The notes under the pieces: model-generated
Databases searched by the model: none
What the model saw: only the letters and a program-made list of their open reading frames with translations
Told to the model about the DNA's origin: nothing
Made by a program: the position numbers and the translations under genes
NCBI GenBank assembly: GCA_937995995.1
Contig: CALKIP010000052.1
Coordinates: forward strand, 1-11,217
DNA: 11,217 bases
Source: an uncultured bacterium
Lineage (GTDB): Bacteria > Gemmatimonadota > Gemmatimonadetes > Longimicrobiales > RSA9
Direction: 5' to 3'
In this document: positions 1 through 6,474 of the stretch, piece after piece
Position numbering within the stretch: the stretch's first letter is position 1
Layout: every line of letters begins with the position of its first letter

Positions 1-339
1 GATCGGGAAGGGCGTCGTGCGCCGGACCAGCATAGCGCGCCGGGCCCACTCCTCGCGGCTCTCCGCCAATTCTGGCACCTCGCGCTCGATCACCTCCGGA
101 TCCACCGAGATCAGGTGGTGCGGCGTGATGTCCTCGAGCCGTGCGAGCCACCAGGCGGTGATCAGCGTGAGCACCTCGCCCTTGTGCGGGATCGGCTGGT
201 CCAGGACCACGTCGAAGGCGCTGATGCGGTCCGTCGCCACCATGAGGAGCCGGTCTCCGCCCACGTCGTAGACGTCGCGCACCTTGCCTCGGGCGACGAG
301 GGGGAAGGGGAGCCGCGTCGTCTTCACACTTGCCGCCAT
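1..339 (-). CDS. purC: SAICAR synthase PurC, N-terminal 113 codons (cut by window edge)
   Basis: Phosphoribosylaminoimidazole-succinocarboxamide synthase joins aspartate to CAIR using ATP in cytosolic de novo purine synthesis. I translated the minus strand from ATG at 339. The protein opens MAASVKTTRLPFP, followed by LVARGKVRDVYDVGGDRLLM (residues 14-33), VATDRISAFDVVLDQPIPHK (34-53) and GEVLTLITAWW. The GKVRDVY element and the ATDRISAFDV strand are hallmarks of the N-terminal nucleotide-binding part of PurC. The frame stays open to base 1, so the C-terminal half lies outside. A weak GAGG lies 10 nt before the ATG. The frame is closed upstream by the purB stop, 75 nt away, and no other in-frame ATG exists; GTG or TTG codons between 340 and 414 are less likely starts. 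It is last in the minus-strand unit truA-tal-htrA-purB-purC. Identity is seen directly in sequence; only the exact start is inferred. Confidence 0.95.
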   Translation of the reverse strand, partial: MAASVKTTRLPFPLVARGKVRDVYDVGGDRLLMVATDRISAFDVVLDQPIPHKGEVLTLITAWWLARLEDITPHHLISVDPEVIEREVPELAESREEWARRAMLVRRTTPFPI

Positions 340-414
340 GCGTCGCAAGCCTCGGCCAGGATGCACGAGCCGGATGCCGTGCGCGGACCTTCGTGCGTGC
401 TCGTCATCGGGACG

Positions 415-1869
415 TTAGACCCTCAGTTCGGGCGCCTCGGCAGAGACGCCGTAGCGATCCAGCACCGGTTCGACCGCTTCGGCCAGGAACGCGTCCACCT
501 GCTCGGGCGAGCGGCCGATGTGGCGAGCGGGGTCCAGGATCTCCTCGATCTCCGCGCGGGTCAGCGCGAAGGCATCGTCCCCCGCGATACGATCGGCCAG
601 ATCGTTCTCGGCGCCCTCGTCCTTCATCCGGTTGGCCGCGGCCACCGAGTGCTGCCGGATCCGCTCGTGCAGCTCCTGGCGGTCGCCGCCGGCCTTGACG
701 CCACGCATGAGGATCGCCTCCGTCGCCATGAACGGCAGCTCCTCCTCGAGGTTCCTCCGGATCACCGGCTCGTGGACGACGAGTCCCGCCGCCACGTTGT
801 GCCAGAGCAGCAGCGTCGCGTCCGTCGCCAGATAAGCCTCGGGGACGGCGATCCGCTTGTTCGCCGAGTCGTCGAGAGTGCGCTCGAGCCACTGCGACGC
901 TGCCGTCATCGCCGGGTCCATCGAGAGCGCGAGGACGTGGCGCGAGAGCGCGTTCATCCGCTCCGCACGCATCGGGTTGCGCTTGTACGCCATCGCCGAA
1001 GAGCCGATCTGCTCCTTGCCGAACGGCTCCTCGACCTCTCGCAGGTGCTGCAGCAGCCGCATGTCGTTGGCGAACTTCGACGCCGACGTCGCAAGGCCGG
1101 CGAGCGTTGAGAGGAAGGCGTAGTCCGCCTTGCGCGGATACGTCTGGCCGGTCACCCAGTAGAGCTTGTCGAAGCCCATCTTCTCGGCGACGCGGCGGTT
1201 CAGCTCACGAACCTTCTCGTGGTCGCCCTCGAAGAGCTCGAGGAAGCTCGCCTCTGTGCCCGTCGTGCCGCGGATCCCGCGGAAGCGCAGCGTTTCGAGA
1301 CGGTGCTCGATCTCCTCCAGGTCCAGGATCAGGTCCTGGATCCAGAGAGTTGCGCGCTTGCCGACCGTCGTCGGCTGCGCCGTCTGGAAGTGCGTGTAGC
1401 CGAGCGTCGGCAGGGCGCGGTAGCGCCGCGCGAAATCGGCGAGCGCCGCGATGCACGCCACCACCCGCTCCCGCACCAGGAGCAGCGCCTCGCGGTGCTG
1501 GATCAGATCCGTGTTGTCGCCGACGTAGGCACTCGTCGCGCCCAGGTGGATGATCGCCCGCGCCTTCGGCGCCACCTCGCCGAAGTGGTGCACGTGCGCC
1601 ATCACGTCGTGGCGCAGACGGCGCTCCAGCTCGGCCGCACGATCGAGGTCGATGTCGTCGAGGCGCTCGCGCATCTCGCGGATCGCCTCGTTCGGTATCG
1701 GAAGACCCAGCTCCTGCTCGCTCTCTGCAAGCGCGAGCCACAGGCGCCGCCACGTCGAGAACTTGAACGCCGGCGAGAAGATGCGGCTCATCTCCGCCGA
1801 AGCGTAGCGCTCGACCAGCGGGTTTTGATACGACGTCGAGGCTCCGCCCCGTTCGTCCGCTGCCACCAC
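415..1869 (-). CDS. purB: Adenylosuccinate lyase PurB, human/yeast-type
   Basis: Cleaves SAICAR to AICAR and adenylosuccinate to AMP, releasing fumarate, as a cytosolic homotetramer. Numbered from GTG at 1869 (484 aa), family elements run in order: YQNPLVERYASAEM near residue 14, LRHDVMAHVHHFG about 85-97, HLGATSAYVGDNTD about 108-121, THFQTAQPTTVGKR about 159-172, and the mobile catalytic loop QIGSSAMAYKRNPMRAER about 287-304 with its catalytic serine. WLERTLDDSANKR and ELPFMATE follow. As I recall human ADSL, similarity runs end to end, more than to the roughly 430-residue Bacillus type. Ala after SSAM, where human has Pro, matches yeast Ade13. Start choice: a GTG at 1881 overlaps the htrA stop (GTGA) but lacks a ribosome site, whereas GTG at 1869 lies 6 nt after TGAGG and places the first conserved block where human ADSL has it. 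purC follows after 75 nt. Confidence 0.97.
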   Translation of the reverse strand: MVAADERGGASTSYQNPLVERYASAEMSRIFSPAFKFSTWRRLWLALAESEQELGLPIPNEAIREMRERLDDIDLDRAAELERRLRHDVMAHVHHFGEVAPKARAIIHLGATSAYVGDNTDLIQHREALLLVRERVVACIAALADFARRYRALPTLGYTHFQTAQPTTVGKRATLWIQDLILDLEEIEHRLETLRFRGIRGTTGTEASFLELFEGDHEKVRELNRRVAEKMGFDKLYWVTGQTYPRKADYAFLSTLAGLATSASKFANDMRLLQHLREVEEPFGKEQIGSSAMAYKRNPMRAERMNALSRHVLALSMDPAMTAASQWLERTLDDSANKRIAVPEAYLATDATLLLWHNVAAGLVVHEPVIRRNLEEELPFMATEAILMRGVKAGGDRQELHERIRQHSVAAANRMKDEGAENDLADRIAGDDAFALTRAEIEEILDPARHIGRSPEQVDAFLAEAVEPVLDRYGVSAEAPELRV

Positions 1870-1877
1870 CTGATGCC

Positions 1878-3368
1878 TCACCCGTTGATGTAGAAGTAGA
1901 CCGATCCCAGGCGGCCACGGCGCTCGAAGAAGACGCGGACCTGCCCCTGACCGGACATCTGCTGAAGGAGCCGGGCCGCCTCTTCGGCCGTACGGACCGG
2001 CACCCGATTGATCTGGACCACCAGGTCGCCCTCGCGCAGCCCGATCTGCCGGGCCACGTCCGAGAGCGAAACGATCAGCGCGCCCTGCTCGTTCAGGATG
2101 CCGCGCTCCGCGCGGATCGCGGGTGTGAGCGTGATCAGCTCGAAATCCGCGAGCGCCTGGATCCGCTCCGCCGTGACCGACGGCAGGTCCTGGGGGATGA
2201 TGCGGATCGTGCGCTCCCTGCCACCCTCGTCGAGCACCAACTCGAGTGGCTCGCCGACGGACGCATCGAGAAGGACGGACTCCCAGTCCAGCGGGCTTCG
2301 GATCTTCTTGCCGCCGGCCGAGCGCAGGATCCAGCCGGGGCGCACGCCCGCCTCGTCCGCGGGAGAGCCGCTCGCGACCTGTGCGATCCGCACTTCCGTG
2401 CTGCGCCCCAGTCGTCCCATGTCACCGGCTTCCGGCTCGAGCCCGACCCACGCGCGCCGCACCTGGCCGTCGTCGAGGAGGTCGAAGACAATGCGGCGAG
2501 CCCGATTGATCGGGATCGCGAAGCCGAGCCCCTCGCTCCCGCCGCTCCGCGAGATGATCGACGAGTTCACCCCGATCACCTCGCCCAGCGCGTTCACCAG
2601 CGGCCCGCCCGAGTTGCCCGGGTTGATCGCCGCATCCGTCTGGATCATGTCCAGGTAGTAGCCGCGCTCGTCCTCGCCGCCAGGGAGGATGTTGCGGCCG
2701 ACGCCGCTGATCACGCCCACCGTGACCGTCGGTTCCGTGTTCGAGAGCATGAAGCCGAGCGGGTTGCCGAGGGCCACCGCCCACTCGCCGATCATGAGAT
2801 CGTCCGAATCGCCGAGCGGCGCGGCGGGCAGCGGCGGCACGCCACTCGCCTTCGCTTCGCCATTACCCACGGGTGCGGTGATGCGCACCACGGCCAGGTC
2901 GCTCATCTCGTCCGTGCCGACGAGCTCGGCCTCGAACTGCCGGCCGTCGGAGAGGGTGACGACGAGACGGTCCGCGCCACGAACCACGTGCTCGTTCGTC
3001 AGGACCAGGCCGTCCTCGCGGATGATGAAGCCGGACCCGATCCCCGCCACCTCCCGCTCGCCTGGCGGCACGAAGAAGCTCTCCCAGAGACTGCGCGGGC
3101 GCACCCGCTGACGGCGCACGACGTTGACGCTCACCACGGACGGCGCGACCCGTTCCGACGCACGCACGATCGCGGTGCGCCGGGAAGCATCCAGCGCATC
3201 CTGCACATCGTCGGGAGCCGCATCCCGATCGACGCCCCGGCGGACGTCGGGGAACTGCAGCGCCGCTCGCGCCGGAGCGGCAGCGTCCTCGTCCACCTCG
3301 CCCCGACAGCCGACGAGCGTCGAGGCGGCGAGAGTGAGTGCGATGAAAAGGGTCGAACCGCGACGCAT
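1878..3368 (-). CDS. HtrA/DegP-family serine protease, predicted lipoprotein with two PDZ domains
   Basis: Envelope quality-control protease. The N-terminus is a lipoprotein signal: two Arg, a hydrophobic stretch, then lipobox LVGC with the modified Cys at 21. Residue +2 is Arg rather than Asp, so by the E. coli rule it would go to the outer membrane. An acidic, Ala-rich tether of roughly 50 residues follows. The trypsin-like domain spans about 75-300 with a complete triad: His127 in LTNEHVV, Asp157 in SDLAVVR, Ser253 in NPGNSGGPL. PDZ1 covers about 305-395 and a divergent PDZ2 about 408-493. At 496 aa the length is normal for a two-PDZ HtrA. The ATG at 3368 has TGAGG 5 nt upstream, and that TGA is also the stop of the transaldolase gene, so translation is probably coupled. 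The stop overlaps a possible GTG of purB. DegP, DegQ or DegS-like roles cannot be separated by sequence alone, so no symbol is given. Confidence 0.95.
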   Translation of the reverse strand: MRRGSTLFIALTLAASTLVGCRGEVDEDAAAPARAALQFPDVRRGVDRDAAPDDVQDALDASRRTAIVRASERVAPSVVSVNVVRRQRVRPRSLWESFFVPPGEREVAGIGSGFIIREDGLVLTNEHVVRGADRLVVTLSDGRQFEAELVGTDEMSDLAVVRITAPVGNGEAKASGVPPLPAAPLGDSDDLMIGEWAVALGNPLGFMLSNTEPTVTVGVISGVGRNILPGGEDERGYYLDMIQTDAAINPGNSGGPLVNALGEVIGVNSSIISRSGGSEGLGFAIPINRARRIVFDLLDDGQVRRAWVGLEPEAGDMGRLGRSTEVRIAQVASGSPADEAGVRPGWILRSAGGKKIRSPLDWESVLLDASVGEPLELVLDEGGRERTIRIIPQDLPSVTAERIQALADFELITLTPAIRAERGILNEQGALIVSLSDVARQIGLREGDLVVQINRVPVRTAEEAARLLQQMSGQGQVRVFFERRGRLGSVYFYING

Positions 3369-3375
3369 CGTTGCC

Positions 3376-4044
3376 TCAGATCGTCCGAATCGACTCGGGG
3401 AGCTTCGCCCAGTCCGCGAGGAACGCGTCCAGGCCCTTGTCCGTGAGCGGATGCTTCATGAGCTGATAGAGCACCTTCGGCGGAAGCGTCGCCACGTGGG
3501 CGCCCAGGAGCGCGGACTCTACGACGTGCTGCGGGCTGCGGATCGACGCCACGAGCACCTCGGTCTCGAAGTCGTAGTTCTCGTAGATCTGGACGATCTG
3601 TGCGATCAGCCCCATCCCGTTCGCACTGATGTCGTCCAGCCGGCCGACGAAGGGCGAGATGTACGTCGCGCCCGCCTTCGCCGCGAGGAGTGCCTGCGTC
3701 GGGGAGAAGCAGAGCGTCACATTGACCTGGATCCCCTCCGAGCGGAACTGCCGGCACGCCCGCAGTCCGTCCTCGATGAGCGGGACCTTGATCACGATGT
3801 TGTCCGCGATCTTGGCCAGCTCGCGGCCCTCGCGGACCATCTCCGCCGCATCCGTCGCCACGACCTCCGCGCTGATCGGGCCGTCCACCGTCCGGCAGAT
3901 CTCCGCCAGGATCTCGCGCGGACTCGCCGACTCGCCCGCTGCCTTGGCCAGCAGCGAGGGGTTCGTCGTGATTCCATCGATCAGGCCGGCCTCGGCCGCA
4001 CGCCGGATTTCGCTCAGGTCCGCCGTATCAAGGAAGATCTTCAT
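3376..4044 (-). CDS. tal: TalC-type (small) transaldolase
   Basis: Transfers dihydroxyacetone units between sugar phosphates in the non-oxidative pentose phosphate pathway, in the cytosol. The 222-aa length is that of the single-domain TalC/FSA family. It opens MKIFLDTADLSEIRRA; ITTNPSLLA sits at 25-33, the Schiff-base lysine is Lys86 in NIVIKVPL, and Arg135 is in SPFVGR. Two positions separate true transaldolases from fructose-6-phosphate aldolases. E. coli FSA has Gln59 and Tyr131; here the equivalents are Glu60 (ISAEV) and Phe132 (SPFVGR), as in transaldolase B. I therefore call transaldolase rather than FsaA. ATG 4044 has AGAGGAG about 9 nt upstream. The start lies inside the end of truA (17-nt overlap), and the gene ends 7 nt before htrA. 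It could supply pentose phosphates for the purine genes in the same unit, but that link is inference. Confidence 0.94.
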   Translation of the reverse strand: MKIFLDTADLSEIRRAAEAGLIDGITTNPSLLAKAAGESASPREILAEICRTVDGPISAEVVATDAAEMVREGRELAKIADNIVIKVPLIEDGLRACRQFRSEGIQVNVTLCFSPTQALLAAKAGATYISPFVGRLDDISANGMGLIAQIVQIYENYDFETEVLVASIRSPQHVVESALLGAHVATLPPKVLYQLMKHPLTDKGLDAFLADWAKLPESIRTI

Positions 4045-4831
4045 CCTCGGTCTCCTCTGCTAGCCGCTCGTTTTCGTTATACGCCACATGCGTCAGGAAG
4101 AGCCCCTCCGGCGGCGCCGGAGGCGACGTCTCCAGACCCTCCTCACCGGCGAGCAGGCGCTCCATATCCTCCGCCGGCCTTCGACCCCGTCCCACATCCA
4201 CCATCGTGCCCACCAGGTAGCGGACCATGTGGTGGAGGAAGCGGTTCGCCGTCACGTGGAACTCCACGCCGACGTCGTCCCAATCCGTCCAGCGAGAGTG
4301 GACGACGACGCAACGATCGCCCCTCTCCTCCTGGCCCGCCTTCGCGAACGATCGGAACGAGTGGTCACCCACGATCGCCGCCGCGGTCTCCTCCAGCGCC
4401 GCCCGGTCCAGCTCGCGCGCCAGCACCCAGCACCACCGCCGCCGAAATGGCGAGCGCGCCGCCTCCGTCGTGCCGACGCGGTAGATGTAGCTTCGCGCCA
4501 CTGCATCGAAACGGGCATGGAAGCCCGCGGGCACTTCTTCGGCCTCCGCCACCCAGATGTCTCGCGGCAGGACGGCGTTCAGCGCCTTGCGCAACGCCGC
4601 CGCCGTCCAGCGCACCGGTACCGTCACCGACGCGACCTGCCCGGTGGCGTGCACGCCCGTGTCCGTCCGACCCGCGCCCACCACGCCGGTGGGTCGGTTG
4701 GTCAGGCGCGACACCGCGGCCTCCAGCTCGGCCTGCACCGTGCGGACATCCGGCTGGACCTGCCAGCCGTGGAACCCGCTCCCATCGTAGTGCAGCGTGA
4801 GCTTGATCCGATGCTCGTTCTGGGGTGACAC
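4028..4831 (-). CDS. truA: tRNA pseudouridine(38-40) synthase TruA
   Basis: Isomerises uridines 38-40 in the anticodon arm of many tRNAs. From GTG at 4831 the protein is 267 aa, normal for TruA, and opens MSPQNEHRIKLTLHYDGSGF, then HGWQ. The catalytic aspartate is Asp57 in GAGRTDTGVHATG (E. coli Asp60). LNAVLPRDIWV, FHARFDAVARSYIYRV, FRSFAKAG, RFLHHMVRYLVGTMVDVGRG and a C-terminal PEGLFLTHVAY block follow in family order. The frame extends to a TTG at 4867, but that TTG is part of a TTGACA -35-like box. The extra 12 residues (THPRTRVAFGR) do not look like TruA, so I prefer GTG. That GTG has no Shine-Dalgarno sequence and would sit at or within a few nt of the predicted transcription start, so the message may be leaderless. 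The gene is first in the minus-strand unit and its end overlaps tal by 17 nt. Confidence 0.96.
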   Translation of the reverse strand: MSPQNEHRIKLTLHYDGSGFHGWQVQPDVRTVQAELEAAVSRLTNRPTGVVGAGRTDTGVHATGQVASVTVPVRWTAAALRKALNAVLPRDIWVAEAEEVPAGFHARFDAVARSYIYRVGTTEAARSPFRRRWCWVLARELDRAALEETAAAIVGDHSFRSFAKAGQEERGDRCVVVHSRWTDWDDVGVEFHVTANRFLHHMVRYLVGTMVDVGRGRRPAEDMERLLAGEEGLETSPPAPPEGLFLTHVAYNENERLAEETEDEDLP

Positions 4832-4839
4832 GCGGCCGA

Positions 4840-4867
4840 AAGCTACGCGCGTGCGGGGGTGTGTCAA
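4840..4867 (-). promoter_or_regulatory. Predicted sigma70-type promoter for truA-tal-htrA-purB-purC
   Basis: On the minus strand a perfect -35 box TTGACA (4867-4862) is followed after 16 nt by TAGCTT (4845-4840), a weak -10 match. The predicted start is near 4832-4834, almost at the truA GTG (4831). The -35 match is exact, which is unusual in such GC-rich DNA. The -10 match is poor, so confidence is moderate. No other promoter-like sequence was noticed at the start of the five-gene unit. Confidence 0.45.
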
Positions 4868-5067
4868 GCGCGAAGCCGCATCGTGAAATGCAGCGGTCGA
4901 TCTCGCGCATGCCGCGGCCCGCCGGCGTCGTCCGAATCACCGGCGAATACGCGCAGCCGCCGGCGATCCGAGACCGGCATCCAGTCGTTCCAGCTCCGCC
5001 GCGAGGCCGGTGCGCCGGATTCGAAACGGCTGGAGTCTCGGTCAGGCCTTCCGCGCGGAGGAGCGTG
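4868..5067. other. Intergenic spacer between divergent truA and trpD
   Basis: This holds no gene that I can support. Long minus-strand frames crossing it are antisense shadows of trpD. It contains several CGCCGGCG-type palindromes (for example 4920-4927 and 4958-4965) and a possible 6-bp stem CGCCGG/CCGGCG (4920-4925 with 4940-4945). I saw no Trp-codon-rich leader peptide or attenuator-like hairpin with a T run. Promoter elements flank it on both sides. Confidence 0.6.
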
Positions 5068-5097
5068 TTGACACCCCTCGCGCCGCCGGCGTAAGAT
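5068..5097 (+). promoter_or_regulatory. Predicted sigma70-type promoter for trpD
   Basis: Perfect TTGACA (5068-5073), an 18-nt GC-rich spacer, then TAAGAT (5092-5097), which matches TATAAT at four of six positions. Initiation is expected near 5103-5105. The box lies inside GTGTTGACAC, a near-palindrome, and resembles the truA -35 region facing the other way (TTGACACACCCCC versus TTGACACCCC). The -10 overlaps an ATG at 5096, so that ATG is unlikely to be the translation start if the promoter is real. Confidence 0.5.
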
Positions 5098-5119
5098 GCC
5101 GGAGGATTCCCAGCCAGAA

Positions 5120-6202
5120 ATGCGGATGACGTCGTCGAACCCGCCTCGGACGGAGGCGCCCGGATTCCAGCAGCTCTTCGCGCGCCTCGCCCGCGGCGAG
5201 CACCTCTCGGTCCAGGAGGCCGAGGACCTCTTCACGGCGATTATGGAAGGGCGCGCTTCGCCGGTCCAGGTGGCCGCCGTGCTCGTCGGGCTCCGCGTGC
5301 GGGGCGAGACTTCCGCCGAGCTCGCCGGCGCCGTACGCGCACTCGGCCGTGCAATGATCCCCGTGCCCGTCAGCGACGGCTCGCCCGTCCTCGACACCTG
5401 CGGCACCGGCGGCGGATCCCTCACGACCTTCAACATCTCGACCGCGGCGGCGTTCATCGCCGCGGGCGCGGGCGTGCGGATCGCGAAGCATGGGAACCGG
5501 TCCTTCACCTCCCGTAGCGGGAGCGCCGACGTCCTCGAGGCGCTCGGCGTCGTGATCGACCTCACGCCGGAGGCGATGGCACAGGTCCTCGACGAGGCCG
5601 GGATCGTCTTCATGTTCGCGCCGCTCCTCCACCCGGCCATGCGTCACGTGGCCCCGGTGCGCCGAGAGCTCGCGCTCCCCACGATCATGAACCTCCTGGG
5701 CCCGCTGACCAACCCGGCCGGCGCGCGCCTGCAGGTGATCGGCGTCTCCGATCCCGCACTCATCGATCTCGTCGCCGGCGCGCTCCTCGAACTCGGCCAC
5801 GACCGCGCACTCGTCGTCCACGGCGAGCCGGGGCTCGACGAGGTGAGCCCGCTCGGGCCGAGTGATGTGGTGGAGCTCAAGGATGGCGCGCTCCGTCGCT
5901 TCCGGTTCGATCCCGCGGCACTGGCGAATGGGACCGGTATCGATGCCGAAGGGCTGCAGGGCGGGGCGCCCGAGGAGAACGCTCGGATCATCGAGGACAT
6001 CCTCGCCGGGCGACGAGGCGGCGCCGCACGATTCGCCGTCACCCTCAACGCCGGCGCGGCGCTCTACGTGGCCGGTCGTGTGGAGTCGATCGAGGACGGC
6101 TTCGCGGAGGCGGAACGGATCGTGGATTCGGGTGCGGCCTACGACGCGTTGCGCAAGCTGCGGGATGCCTCGCGCAGGGTGGCGGATACGCGCAAGGGTT
6201 GA
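5120..6202 (+). CDS. trpD: Anthranilate phosphoribosyltransferase TrpD
   Basis: Couples anthranilate to PRPP, giving phosphoribosyl-anthranilate, the second step of tryptophan synthesis. Numbered from ATG 5120 (360 aa), the helical N-domain ends near residue 65 (VAAVLVGLRVRGET). The PRPP loop VLDTCGTGGGSLTTFNIST lies at about 90-108, KHGNR at 123-127, RRELALPTIMNLLGPLTNP at about 181-199, and the metal-binding pair GLDE at Asp240-Glu241. The usual GTGGD motif reads GTGGG: the Asp that helps handle Mg-PRPP is Gly99. Start choice: the frame reaches ATG 5096, but that overlaps the predicted -10 box and has no ribosome site. GGAGG (5101-5105) lies 14 nt before ATG 5120, longer than ideal, and ATG 5126 is another option. 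The gene stands alone under its own promoter and converges on lexA. It is a class distinct from glutamine amidotransferase-TrpD fusions. Confidence 0.95.
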   Translation: MRMTSSNPPRTEAPGFQQLFARLARGEHLSVQEAEDLFTAIMEGRASPVQVAAVLVGLRVRGETSAELAGAVRALGRAMIPVPVSDGSPVLDTCGTGGGSLTTFNISTAAAFIAAGAGVRIAKHGNRSFTSRSGSADVLEALGVVIDLTPEAMAQVLDEAGIVFMFAPLLHPAMRHVAPVRRELALPTIMNLLGPLTNPAGARLQVIGVSDPALIDLVAGALLELGHDRALVVHGEPGLDEVSPLGPSDVVELKDGALRRFRFDPAALANGTGIDAEGLQGGAPEENARIIEDILAGRRGGAARFAVTLNAGAALYVAGRVESIEDGFAEAERIVDSGAAYDALRKLRDASRRVADTRKG

Positions 6203-6264
6203 GCACGGCGCGCGCGGGTCGGACTGGATTCGCACGCTGACTGCGCTATGCCGTTGAGCACGGC
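6198..6264. repeat. 12-bp direct repeat at the trpD end
   Basis: GTTGAGCACGGC occurs at 6198-6209, overlapping the trpD stop, and again at 6253-6264, a 55-bp offset. The second copy is followed by TAGCGC where the first is followed by GCGCGC. It may be a small tandem-duplication scar. No function is apparent. Confidence 0.5.
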
Positions 6265-6308
6265 TAGCGCAAATCTGTCCCGGGATCGGACGGACGACCG
6301 TTTCGGGG

Positions 6309-6330
6309 GGCGTCCGCTGGAAACGCCTTT
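6309..6330 (+). terminator. Weak terminator-like hairpin after trpD
   Basis: GGCGT (6309-6313) pairs with ACGCC (6323-6327) across a 9-nt loop, followed by TTT. Upstream G residues could add G-U pairs. A competing 6-bp stem CGTTTC/GAAACG (6299-6304 with 6320-6325) uses the same bases. The T run is short, so this is a candidate for trpD termination only. The rest of 6203-6342 shows nothing else I can support. Confidence 0.25.
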
Positions 6331-6342
6331 GGACGACCCCGA

Positions 6343-6474
6343 TCAGTTCGCCGAGACGACCGCCGTCAACGTCCACGGACCGGTGAAGGGACCGCGGGCA
6401 GGGCGCAGCACCATCACCATCGTGCCGCGTCGGGTGCGGCGGCCAACTACGAAAGCACGCTTGGTCGCGGGCAT
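6343..6474 (-). CDS. Possible 43-aa basic peptide overlapping the lexA stop
   Basis: The lexA stop and an ATG share the sequence ATGA (6474-6471), and the ATG frame runs 43 codons to TGA at 6343. The product would open MPATKRAFVVGRRTRRGTMV, a strongly basic N-terminal half (six Arg/Lys in the first 16), and continue to a more hydrophobic tail ending TLTAVVSAN. I recognise no family, and no Cys pair or membrane segment is obvious. There is no clear Shine-Dalgarno sequence, but a 4-nt stop-start overlap is a usual form of translational coupling, and other junctions here are equally tight. It could equally be chance, since GC-rich DNA has few stops. The lexA-side position would make it part of the SOS transcript if lexA is autoregulated. 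Confidence 0.3.
   Translation of the reverse strand: MPATKRAFVVGRRTRRGTMVMVLRPARGPFTGPWTLTAVVSAN

Noticed and set aside
3124..4800. 558-codon plus-strand open frame across htrA, tal and truA
   Set aside because: Antisense to three clear genes, crosses their boundaries, and becomes a Pro/Ser/Arg-rich sequence typical of a shadow frame.
5096..5098. ATG 5096 as the trpD start
   Set aside because: It overlaps the predicted -10 box TAAGAT and has no ribosome-binding site. ATG 5120 downstream of GGAGG is preferred, although with moderate certainty.
5042..6376. 444-codon minus-strand open frame across trpD
   Set aside because: Antisense shadow of trpD, with a composition rich in Arg, Glu and His and no family motif.
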